Notes under the pieces: generated by a model
Told to the model about the DNA's origin: nothing
The model's database searches: none
The model's input: the letters and a program-made list of their open reading frames with translations, nothing else
Translations under genes and position numbers: made by a program
Assembly (NCBI GenBank): GCA_041163265.1
Contig: JBEARL010000015.1
Location: 1 to 22,444 of the forward strand
Length of the DNA: 22,444 nt
Direction: 5' to 3'
Source of the DNA: CSBr16-57R1 sp041163265
GTDB taxonomy: Bacteria; Actinomycetota; Nitriliruptoria; Nitriliruptorales; Nitriliruptoraceae
Shown here: in pieces, positions 12,761-19,748 of the stretch
How positions within the stretch are numbered: the first letter of the stretch is position 1
How the letters are laid out: the number at the start of each line of letters is the position of its first letter

Positions 12761-13878
12761 GGCCGGGCCCCGTCCTCGCGGTGGACGCCGTCGCCGTCGG
12801 CCCGGAGGGCCGCCTCGGCCCGGTCGGCGGCGTCGGCCCTGACACGCAGGACGAGGCTGCCCCGGTCGGCCGCCGTCGCGTGCCGCAGCCCGAGGTCCTC
12901 GATGTTGACCCCGGCGCGGCCCACGGCCGCCGCGATGCGGGCGATCTCGCCCGGCCGGTCCCGCAGCGGCACCACCAGGTCCACGGTCGGCGCGTCCAGG
13001 GCCTTGGGCACGAGGCGGCGCCGTGCGGCGCTGGCCCGACCCAGCAGGGCGCTGAGGGCGTCGTCGTCACCGCCGCGCACCGCGGCGGTCACCTCGCCGA
13101 GCCGCGTCCCGAACGCCTCGAGCGCGGCGAGGACGGCCGGGCGGTTCCCCGCGAGGACGTCCAGCCAGAGGGCGGGGTCGCTGGCGGCGATGCGGGTCGT
13201 GTCGCGGAAGCCGGGCCCCGCCACCGCGAGCACCGCGTCGCGTTCGGGTCCGACCGCGTCGGCGGCGACGTCGGCCAGCGCCGAGGCGACCAGCTGCGGC
13301 AGATGGCTGACCAGCGCCACCGTCGTGTCGTGCGTCGTCGCGTCGAGGACGAGCACGCGGCCGCCGACGCCGCGCACGAGGTCGCCCACCGCTCGCAGCG
13401 CGTCGTCATCGGTCCCCTCGGTCGGCGTCAGGACCCAGGTCGCACCGGTGAACAGGGTGGGGTCCGCGGCGGCAGGACCGCTCCGCTCGCTGCCGGCCAT
13501 GGGGTGACCGCCGACGTAGCGGCCGGCGTCCGGACCGAGGGCGGCGGCGACGGCCGCGGCGACCGTGGCCTTCACCCCCGCGACGTCGGTCAGCGCGGCG
13601 CCCGGGGCGACCGTCGCCGCGACCCGGAGCACGTCGGGGACGGCCGAGGGTGGGACGGCGGCGACCGCGACGTCGGCCCCCGCCGCCGCGGTCACCCAGT
13701 CGGCCTCGACGCGCAGGCCGGGATCGCGCTCGGCGAGGACGCGCCGCACCTCGGGATCGCGGTCGGCGACCACGACCGCGACGCCGGCGGCGCGCAGGGC
13801 GAGCGCGACGGAGCCCCCGATGAGGCCGCCGCCGCAGACGGCGACCGCCCCCGGCGATCCGGCCTCGCGCGGGCTCAC
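12757..13878 (-). CDS. tyrA: Prephenate dehydrogenase with C-terminal ACT domain
   Basis: The 373-residue enzyme oxidises prephenate to 4-hydroxyphenylpyruvate with NAD(P), the tyrosine branch. The N-terminal Rossmann domain has GGGLIGGS (16-23). The catalytic region carries HPMAGSERSG (125-134), with the expected histidine at 125, and SHLPQLVASAL (191-201) with His192. A C-terminal ACT domain (about 299-361, VDLVVPLRDRPGEIARIAAAVG then GVNIEDLGLRHA) suggests feedback control by an amino acid, probably tyrosine. The GTG at 13876-13878 is chosen: it overlaps the aroH stop (GTGA) and lies just before the Rossmann strand; the open frame continues 34 codons upstream only as a shadow of aroH. It is followed by aroA, also GTGA-coupled. 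Arogenate specificity cannot be excluded. Confidence 0.94.
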   Translation of the reverse strand: MSPREAGSPGAVAVCGGGLIGGSVALALRAAGVAVVVADRDPEVRRVLAERDPGLRVEADWVTAAAGADVAVAAVPPSAVPDVLRVAATVAPGAALTDVAGVKATVAAAVAAALGPDAGRYVGGHPMAGSERSGPAAADPTLFTGATWVLTPTEGTDDDALRAVGDLVRGVGGRVLVLDATTHDTTVALVSHLPQLVASALADVAADAVGPERDAVLAVAGPGFRDTTRIAASDPALWLDVLAGNRPAVLAALEAFGTRLGEVTAAVRGGDDDALSALLGRASAARRRLVPKALDAPTVDLVVPLRDRPGEIARIAAAVGRAGVNIEDLGLRHATAADRGSLVLRVRADAADRAEAALRADGDGVHREDGARP

Positions 13879-14255
13879 TCGGGCAGGTCGGTCCGGAGCT
13901 GCCGGGCCCCGTGGAGGTAGGGGTGGCGCAGCTCGTCGACCGAGCGCTCGGTGTAGGCGTGGACGAGGATGCGGATGCACCGCGCGATGCCGCCGTCGAT
14001 GTCGAGCTCGCGGGCGCAGAGCAGCGGCACGCGGGTGATGCCGGCGGTGCGCGCCGCCTCGGCCGGGAACGCCGAGCGGACGTCGTCGGTCGCGGTGAAC
14101 ACGATCGAGATGAGGTCGTCCTGCTCGAGCCCGTTGCGTTCGAGCAGCGTCCGGACCAGCTCCTGCGTGCGCTCCTCGACGTGGTCGCGCTCGTCGACGT
14201 CGACGGTCGTCGCGCCCCGGACGGCGCGGACCCGCGGCACCCCGTCGGCCGTCAC
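13875..14255 (-). CDS. aroH: Chorismate mutase, AroH type
   Basis: The 126-residue protein matches the small monofunctional AroH class best known from Bacillus subtilis, a trimer that turns chorismate into prephenate, the substrate of the TyrA encoded next. Active-site residues line up in spacing with the Bacillus enzyme: R13 in RAVRGATT, C80 and E83 in LLCARELDIDGG, R95 in CIRILV and Y113 in RHPYLHGA. Most well-studied actinobacteria use AroQ-type mutases instead, which makes this class notable. The GTG at 14253-14255 overlaps the rluB stop (GTGA). Upstream in-frame sequence is arginine-rich shadow of rluB and is not included. Confidence 0.93.
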   Translation of the reverse strand: MTADGVPRVRAVRGATTVDVDERDHVEERTQELVRTLLERNGLEQDDLISIVFTATDDVRSAFPAEAARTAGITRVPLLCARELDIDGGIARCIRILVHAYTERSVDELRHPYLHGARQLRTDLPE

Positions 14256-14983
14256 GCCGCGACCTCCCCGGCTCCGGACGCGCGGCGCAGCCGGTTCACC
14301 TCGGGGTCGGTGAGGAACCGCCACTTGCCCTGGCGGAGGTCCCCGAGCTCGACCCCGCCGAACGCGACCCGCGCGAGCCGCTCGACGGGCAGGCCGACCG
14401 CGGCGAGCATCCGCCGCACCTCCCGCTTGCGGCCCTCGGTCATGACGACCTCGAGGACCGCCTTCCCCGCGTGCTGCTCGGCCAGGCGCACGCGCCGCGG
14501 CCGGGCGGGACCGTCGTCCAGCTCGACGCCGTCGCGGAGCCGACCGAGGACCTCGCGGCGGACGGGACCGGGGACGAGGGCGAGGTAGGTCCGCTCGACG
14601 CCGAACGACGGGTGGAGCAGCCGGTGGACGAGGTCGCCGTCGTTCGTCAGGAGCAGCAGCCCCTCGGTGTCGCGGTCGAGGCGACCGACCGGGTAGAGCC
14701 GGTCCGGCAGGTTGATCAGCTCGGTGACCGTCGGACGCCCCTCGGGGTCGCTCGTCGTCGAGACGAACCCCTGCGGCTTGTTGAGCAGCACGTACCGGAG
14801 CGTCGTGTCGAGCGTCACCCGCTCGCCGTCGACCTCGACGACGTCGGTCGTCGCGTCGACCCGGTCCCCGAGCGTCGCGACCGCGCCGTTGACGCGGACG
14901 CGACCGGCGGCGATCAGCTCCTCGGCGTGTCGGCGCGAGGCCACGCCGGCGGCCGAGAGCACCTTCTGGAGCCGCTCAGCCAT
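14252..14983 (-). CDS. rluB: rRNA pseudouridine synthase (RluB/RsuA family)
   Basis: The 243-residue enzyme has an N-terminal S4 RNA-binding domain (1-50, RLQKVLSAAGVASRRHAEEL) and a pseudouridine synthase domain with the catalytic GRLDRDTEGLLLLTNDG (D103) and VYLALV-like and KREVRRML stretches. By family it changes a uridine near the peptidyl transferase centre of 23S rRNA; specificity among RluB, RluE and RsuA cannot be settled by eye, but RluB is the usual assignment next to scpB. The ATG at 14981-14983 overlaps the scpB stop by 8 bases. scpA-scpB-rluB is a widely conserved run in Gram-positive bacteria. Confidence 0.93.
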   Translation of the reverse strand: MAERLQKVLSAAGVASRRHAEELIAAGRVRVNGAVATLGDRVDATTDVVEVDGERVTLDTTLRYVLLNKPQGFVSTTSDPEGRPTVTELINLPDRLYPVGRLDRDTEGLLLLTNDGDLVHRLLHPSFGVERTYLALVPGPVRREVLGRLRDGVELDDGPARPRRVRLAEQHAGKAVLEVVMTEGRKREVRRMLAAVGLPVERLARVAFGGVELGDLRQGKWRFLTDPEVNRLRRASGAGEVAA

Positions 14984-15887
14984 CGTCGTCGGCCTCGGAC
15001 CCGGTGCCGTCGGCGTCCCGGACGCTGCGCAGGCGGCCCATGGCGCTGCGCGCCGCCCGCTCGAGGCGCTCGCTGAGGTCCTCGATCGCGGCGTCGTCGG
15101 CCGGCCGGGCCCGGCGCGGCGCGGGCAGTCCGCCGGTGTCGTCCTCGTCCTCGAGGGGCAGCTGCTGGGGCTGGGCGCCGAGGCGCTCGCTGCCCTCGCG
15201 GAGGCGGCGGCGCAGGTCCGCGAGCCCCGAGGCGTCGGGCTCGTCGGGCGCCGGACCGCCGGGCAGGTAGGCGGGAAGGGCCGGGAGGTCGTCGAGCCCG
15301 GCGAGCCCCATCCGCTCGAGGAACTGGACCGTGGTGCCGAACAGGACCGCCTGGCCCGGCCCCTCGTCCCGTCCGACCTCGGCCACGAGCCCGCGGGCCA
15401 CGAGCGACCGCAGCGCGCCGTCGGGGTTCACGCCCCGGATCTCGCCGATGGTGGTGCGGGCGATGGGCTGGCGGTACGCGATGACCGCGAGCGTCTCGAG
15501 CGCGGCCTGGGTCAGACGCCCGTGCCGCGAACCGACGATCCACCGCTCGAGCACCGGCCGGGCGGCGTCGGCGGTCAGCAGCCGCCAGCCACCGGCGACC
15601 GCCACCAGGGCGACGCCGCCGTCACGGGCCGCGACCTCGTCCGCCAGTCCCCGCACCGCGGCCCCGACCCGGTCCTCGGGCAGTCCCAGCGTGCTGGCCA
15701 GCGCCTCGACGCCGAGCGGCTCGTCAGCGGTGAACAGCACCGCCTCGAGGCCGCGGCGCAGCGTCGCGTCGTCGACGTCGAGGGGTGCGGCGTCCCCCGG
15801 GACCGCCGACGTCGGCTCGACCTCGACCCCGTCGTCGGCGGACCCGTCCCCGCCCTCGGGCCCCCGGGGGGCTGCGACGGCGCTCAT
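14976..15887 (-). CDS. scpB: Segregation and condensation protein B
   Basis: The 303-residue protein has a disordered acidic N-terminus (1-38), then the ScpB double winged-helix core at about 39-205: RRGLEAVLFTADEPLG, LTQAALETLAVIAYRQPIARTTIGEIRGVNPDGALRSLVARGLV and LFGTTVQFLERMGLAGLDDLP are hallmarks. ScpB dimers bind ScpA and bridge the SMC ring in chromosome compaction and segregation. A long C-terminal tail (about 215-303), rich in Asp, Glu, Arg and Pro, goes beyond the usual ~200-residue family length. The ATG at 15885-15887 overlaps the scpA stop (ATGA), so the partners are coupled in translation. The smc gene itself is not in the window. Confidence 0.94.
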   Translation of the reverse strand: MSAVAAPRGPEGGDGSADDGVEVEPTSAVPGDAAPLDVDDATLRRGLEAVLFTADEPLGVEALASTLGLPEDRVGAAVRGLADEVAARDGGVALVAVAGGWRLLTADAARPVLERWIVGSRHGRLTQAALETLAVIAYRQPIARTTIGEIRGVNPDGALRSLVARGLVAEVGRDEGPGQAVLFGTTVQFLERMGLAGLDDLPALPAYLPGGPAPDEPDASGLADLRRRLREGSERLGAQPQQLPLEDEDDTGGLPAPRRARPADDAAIEDLSERLERAARSAMGRLRSVRDADGTGSEADDDG

Positions 15888-16753
15888 GCGCCGACCCCGG
15901 CCGGGACACCGTCCGGGACGTCGCTCGCGGCGCCGCTCGCGACGTCGTCCGCGGACGGGGCGACCTCGGCCGCGCGGGCGTCGGCCTCGAGGTTCGCGTC
16001 GAGGAGCGCCAGGACCTCGGCCGCGGCGGCGAGCGTGCCGCGCAGCGAGATCTCGACCGGCCCGCCCTCGCGCTGCTCGAGGTCGACCGCGCCGAGCTTG
16101 AACAGCTCGAGGATCGCGAGGAACACGGCGATGCGGTCGGCCCGGCTGCGCCCCGCGGTCAGGGTCGGCAGGTCGAGGACGCGGTCCTCGTCGATGACGC
16201 CGAGGACCAGCTCGGCCGCGTCGTGGACGCTGATCGTCGTGCGCCGGATGTGCGACAGGTCGACGGGGGCCGGCGGGACCGGGGCGAGCACCCGGGCCGC
16301 GAGCGCCGCCAGCCCCATCGGGTCGAGGGGGACGACGACGGGTCGCAGGACGCGGAGCATCCAGGGCTCGGGGACGGCCTCGCGGCCCAGCCGCCACGCG
16401 TTCGCCTCGTGGCGGTCGCGCAGGACGTGGGCCAGGTCCCGGTAGGCCTGGTACTCGAGGAGCCGGGCGTACAGCCGGTCGCGGGCCTCCCCGAGCAGGT
16501 CCTCGACCGCCTCGCGCTGCTCGGCGGGCAGGAGCCGCGCGGCCTTCAGCTCGATGAGCGTCGCGGCGACCATCAGGAACCGGGTGGCGGCCTCGAGATC
16601 GACGTCGCCCAGCCCCTCGCGGAGCGTGCGCACGTAGTCCGCCGTGATGTCCGCGAGGTCGACCTCGGTGACCTCGACCTGGCGCCGCGAGATGAGGTGC
16701 AGCAGCAGGTCGAACGGCCCCTCGAAGACCGCGAGCCGGACCTGGTACGTCAT
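15884..16753 (-). CDS. scpA: Segregation and condensation protein A (kleisin)
   Basis: The 289-residue protein is the kleisin that joins the two SMC heads. The N-terminal domain is typical: VRLAVFEGPFDLLLHLISRRQVEVTEVDLADITADYV (5-41) and FLMVAATLIELKAARLLP (59-76). The C-terminal winged-helix part is seen in SRADRIAVFLAILELFKLGAVDLEQREGGPVEI (about 208-241). An Ala/Asp-rich tail of about 40 residues follows. The ATG at 16751-16753 has GGGAG seven bases upstream and fits the start of homology; the larger open frame upstream is a shadow of pdp. There are 95 bases to pdp, enough for a promoter; a TAGGCT overlaps the pdp stop codon. In Mycobacterium a parA-like gene lies just before scpA; here it is absent. 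Confidence 0.94.
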   Translation of the reverse strand: MTYQVRLAVFEGPFDLLLHLISRRQVEVTEVDLADITADYVRTLREGLGDVDLEAATRFLMVAATLIELKAARLLPAEQREAVEDLLGEARDRLYARLLEYQAYRDLAHVLRDRHEANAWRLGREAVPEPWMLRVLRPVVVPLDPMGLAALAARVLAPVPPAPVDLSHIRRTTISVHDAAELVLGVIDEDRVLDLPTLTAGRSRADRIAVFLAILELFKLGAVDLEQREGGPVEISLRGTLAAAAEVLALLDANLEADARAAEVAPSADDVASGAASDVPDGVPAGVGA

Positions 16754-16848
16754 CGGCGGGCTCCCGGACGGCGCACGAGGGGCCCGGGCGGGCCTGCTCG
16801 GGCGCACCAGGCGGCCCGGACGGCGGGCGCCGCGGCGCGCGGACGAGC

Positions 16849-18186
16849 CTAGCGAGCGGGCGCCTGCGGACCGAGGCCGATCCTGGCGAGGACGAGGTCC
16901 GGCGCGGCCGGCGCCTCGTCCCCCACCGCGACCAGCCCGGGCAGGGCGGCGAGGGCCCGCGCCGCGTCGTCGGCGGTGCGCGCGTGGACCCGCGCGGCCG
17001 CCCGGTCCGGGCCGACGGAGTCCCCGACGCGGACCAGCAGCTCGATGCCCACGGCCGGGTCCACGTCCTCCCCCTGCCGCGCCCGCCCGGCCCCGAGGGA
17101 GCCGGCGAGCTCGCCGAGACGACGGCAGGCGACCCCTGTGACGACGCCCTCCGTCGGGCTCCAGGTCGCGACGTGGGGCGCCCGCGGGAGCACCTCCCGG
17201 GGCCGGTCTGCGACCGCGGGGTCGCCCCCCTGCGCCACGACGAGGGCGCGGAACCGCTCGAGCGCCCGTCCGTCGTCGAGCGCCCGCGCGACCTCGTCCG
17301 CGGCCTCCTCGGGGCTGCGACCCAGCAGCTCGAGGGCGGCCGCCGCGAGGGCCAGCGCGACGGTGCGCAGCCGCCCCCGCGCCTCGCCGCGCAGGACCTC
17401 CACCGCCTCGGCGACGTCGAGGGCGTTGCCGATCGCGTCGCCGAGGGGCTGGGACATGTCGGTGACGAGGGCCCCCGTCCGGCGCCCGTGCGCGGCGCCG
17501 ATGCGGACGCAGAGGTCGGCCAGCGCCGTGGCCTCGGCGGCGGTGGCCATGAACGCCCCGTCGCCGCACTTCACGTCGAGCACGATCGTCGACGCGCCCC
17601 CGGCGAGCTTCTTGCTCATGACGCTCGAGGCGATGAGCGCCGGCGACGGCACCGTCCCCGTCACGTCCCGCAGCGCGTACAGCCGCTTGTCAGCCGGCAC
17701 GAGGTCGGCGGTGGCGGCGGCGACCGCGAGCCCGACCCGCTCGACCTGCGCGTGCAGCTCGTCGACGCCGAGCCCGGTGCGGAACCCGGGGATCGCCTCC
17801 AGCTTGTCGAGCGTCCCGCCGGTGTGGCCGAGGCCGCGGCCCGACAGCTTCGCGACCTGGCACCCGACGGCGGCCAGCACCGGTGCGACGACCAGCGTCG
17901 TCGTGTCGCCCACGCCGCCCGTCGAGTGCTTGTCGACGGTCGGACCGGTCAGGTCCGAGAGGTCGACGGTGTCCCCCGACGCGACGAGGACGTCCGTCAG
18001 GGCCACCGCCTCGGCCTCGGTGAAGCCGCGGATGACGCCCGCCATCAGGAACGCGCTGATCTGCGCGTCGTCGACCTCGCCGGCGAGGAACCGGCCGACG
18101 AGGCCCTCGAGCTCGGCGGCCGTCAGCTCGCCGCCGTCGCGCTTGCGCGCGATGAGCAGCGGCGCCGGCGTCGTGTCGCGCGTCAT
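16849..18186 (-). CDS. pdp: Pyrimidine-nucleoside (thymidine) phosphorylase
   Basis: The 445-residue enzyme splits thymidine or uridine with phosphate to base and (deoxy)ribose-1-phosphate, a salvage step. The family signature KLSGRGLGHTGGTLDKLE spans 113-130. Phosphate-binding DKHSTGGVGD lies at 85-94. Base-site residues R173 (ALRDVTG), S188 and K192 (ASSVMSKK) are two positions displaced from those of E. coli thymidine phosphorylase. The C-terminal third holds the alpha/beta domain with a lipoyl-like fold. Length is as expected. The ATG at 18184-18186 has GGAGGG four bases upstream. A TAGCAT -10-like element at 18204-18209 would give a very short leader. It stands between xerD and scpA with gaps of 42 and 95 bases, so it may be a unit of its own. 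DeoA or Pdp specificity is not decided. Confidence 0.93.
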   Translation of the reverse strand: MTRDTTPAPLLIARKRDGGELTAAELEGLVGRFLAGEVDDAQISAFLMAGVIRGFTEAEAVALTDVLVASGDTVDLSDLTGPTVDKHSTGGVGDTTTLVVAPVLAAVGCQVAKLSGRGLGHTGGTLDKLEAIPGFRTGLGVDELHAQVERVGLAVAAATADLVPADKRLYALRDVTGTVPSPALIASSVMSKKLAGGASTIVLDVKCGDGAFMATAAEATALADLCVRIGAAHGRRTGALVTDMSQPLGDAIGNALDVAEAVEVLRGEARGRLRTVALALAAAALELLGRSPEEAADEVARALDDGRALERFRALVVAQGGDPAVADRPREVLPRAPHVATWSPTEGVVTGVACRRLGELAGSLGAGRARQGEDVDPAVGIELLVRVGDSVGPDRAAARVHARTADDAARALAALPGLVAVGDEAPAAPDLVLARIGLGPQAPAR

Positions 18187-18203
18187 GGGTCCCTCCGGTG
18201 CCG

Positions 18204-18209
18204 ATGCTA
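18204..18209 (-). promoter_or_regulatory. Possible -10 element for pdp
   Basis: GCGTAGCATCGG on the minus strand has TAGCAT (TANNNT) in the 42-base gap after xerD, 17 bases before the pdp ATG. The start of transcription would fall nearly at the ribosome site, so this is doubtful. Confidence 0.25.
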
Positions 18210-18228
18210 CGCCCGCGGTGCGCCGGGC

Positions 18229-19146
18229 TCAGGCGCGCGGGTGCGCCCGGGCGTAGACCTCGCGCATCGCACCACGGCTGACGAGCGTGTAGACCTGCGT
18301 CGTCGTGACGCTGGCGTGACCCAGCAGCTCCTGGACCTCGCGGACGTCCGCGCCGCCGTCGAGCAGGTGCGTCGCGAACGAGTGCCGCAGCGTGTGCGGC
18401 GTGACGTGGGCCGTGATGCCGGCCGCCCGGGCGTGGCCGGCGATCGCGGCCCACATCCCCTGCCGGGAGATGCGCCCGCCCCTCCGGTTCACGAGCAGCG
18501 CGGGTCCCCGCGGGGCGCGTGCGGGACGCCCCCGCGTCAGCCAGGCCGCGACCGCGTCGGCCGCGGGGGCGCCGAAGGGCACGATGCGCTCGCGGTCGCC
18601 CTTCCCGAGGACGCGGACCATCCGGTCGACCGGGTCGACGTCGTCGACGTCCAGCCCGACGAGCTCGCCGATGCGGAGCCCCGCCCCGTACAGCAGCTCG
18701 AGTGCGGCGCGGTCGCGCAGCCCCTCCGGCGTGCCGCCGGGCGGGGCCGCGAGCAGGCGCAGCACGTCGTCGGGCGCCAGCGCCCGCGGCAGGGACCGCC
18801 CCACGCCGGCGGCCGGCAGGTCCGCCGCCGGGTCCGCCGGCGCCCCCTCCTCGGCGTGCCGGAAGCGGTGGAGGCCGCGGACCGCGACGATGGTCCGGGC
18901 GACCGTTCGGGCGGCCAGGGGACGACCCTCGGGGCCCCGGGGTCCGCGGAGCCAGGCCACGAACGCCTCGAGGTCCTCCGTCGTGACCGCGTCGAGGTCG
19001 TGGATCCCGCGCTCGGCGAGGAACGCCCCGTACCGGGTCAGGTCGCGGCGGTAGGCGGCGACCGTCGTGGCGGCGAGTCCCCGCTCGGCGCGCAGGGCGC
19101 GGAGGTGCCGCGCGACCGCGCCCGCGTGGGACGCGTCCCGGCTCAC
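18229..19146 (-). CDS. xerD: Site-specific tyrosine recombinase XerD
   Basis: The 305-residue recombinase is of the size and kind that resolves chromosome dimers at dif with XerC. The N-terminal SAM-like domain covers about 8-105 (LRALRAERGLAATTVAAYRRDLTRY). The catalytic set is complete: R158 (YGAGLRIGEL), K182 (GKGDRERIVP), H251 and R254 (TPHTLRHSFATHL), H277 (LLGHASVTTTQ) and the nucleophile Y286. The GTG at 19144-19146 overlaps the Nudix stop (GTGA); 79 more codons upstream are only a shadow. The order pyrG - Nudix - xerD is that of Mycobacterium, which supports housekeeping XerD rather than a phage integrase. No dif-like site was recognised nearby. Confidence 0.92.
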   Translation of the reverse strand: MSRDASHAGAVARHLRALRAERGLAATTVAAYRRDLTRYGAFLAERGIHDLDAVTTEDLEAFVAWLRGPRGPEGRPLAARTVARTIVAVRGLHRFRHAEEGAPADPAADLPAAGVGRSLPRALAPDDVLRLLAAPPGGTPEGLRDRAALELLYGAGLRIGELVGLDVDDVDPVDRMVRVLGKGDRERIVPFGAPAADAVAAWLTRGRPARAPRGPALLVNRRGGRISRQGMWAAIAGHARAAGITAHVTPHTLRHSFATHLLDGGADVREVQELLGHASVTTTQVYTLVSRGAMREVYARAHPRA

Positions 19147-19748
19147 GGCGCCCCCCGACCGCCCCCCGAGGGGCCGACGCCGAGGACGCCCCCGGCGCGG
19201 AGCACACCGATGACCGTCTTCGCGTCCGTGAGGCGACCGTCGAGGGCCTCGGCCACGAGGTCGGCGAGCGGCCGCCAGGTCACCTCGATCGCGGCCTCTT
19301 CGTCCCGGGGCGCGTAGCCGGGCGGCGGCGGGACCGGACGCAGCTCCGTGGCGAGCAGCAGCGTCGTCGCCTCGTCGCTCCACCCCGCCGAGTTCCAGAC
19401 CCTGCCGAGCGGACGCAGCGTCGCGGCGGCGAGACCCGCCTCCTCCGCGAGCTCGCGCCGTGCGGCCGCCTCGACGGACTCCCCCGGCAAGTCCAGCGTC
19501 CCGGCCGGGATCTCGAGCAGATGGCCGGCGGTCGGGTGCCGGTACTGCCGCACCAGCGCGACGCGGCCCTCGGCGTCCACCGCGACCATGGCGACGGCGT
19601 CGTCGTGCTCGACGACCTCGCGGTCGAACGCCGTCCCGTCGGGTGCGACGAGCGTGTCGAGGCGGACCGAGGAGCGCGCGTGCAGCAGGTGTCGCGAGGC
19701 CGTCACGCGGAACTCGTCGGCGTCGGACCGGGACGCGGCGGCCGTCAC
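19143..19748 (-). CDS. Nudix hydrolase, ADP-ribose pyrophosphatase type
   Basis: The 201-residue protein carries a Nudix box GTLDLPGESVEAAARRELAEEAG (83-105), with the acidic metal ligands in REL-x-EE intact. The one-residue longer spacing G-x6-E is the same as in the mycobacterial ADP-ribose pyrophosphatase Rv1700 as I recall it, which also sits between pyrG and xerD. The family splits ADP-ribose to AMP and ribose-5-phosphate. The usual proline downstream of the box in ADP-ribose enzymes (PGFSDE) is alanine here (SAGWSDE, 120-126), so substrate preference is uncertain. The GTG at 19746-19748 overlaps the pyrG stop (GTGA), and the stop overlaps xerD (GTGA), so the three genes form one coupled unit. 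Confidence 0.88.
   Translation of the reverse strand: MTAAASRSDADEFRVTASRHLLHARSSVRLDTLVAPDGTAFDREVVEHDDAVAMVAVDAEGRVALVRQYRHPTAGHLLEIPAGTLDLPGESVEAAARRELAEEAGLAAATLRPLGRVWNSAGWSDEATTLLLATELRPVPPPPGYAPRDEEAAIEVTWRPLADLVAEALDGRLTDAKTVIGVLRAGGVLGVGPSGGGRGAP

Noticed and set aside
13879..13980. N-terminal extension of TyrA by 34 codons
   Set aside because: It overlaps aroH in another frame, is Pro/Arg-rich, and the GTG at 13878 has the same GTGA overlap seen at other junctions.
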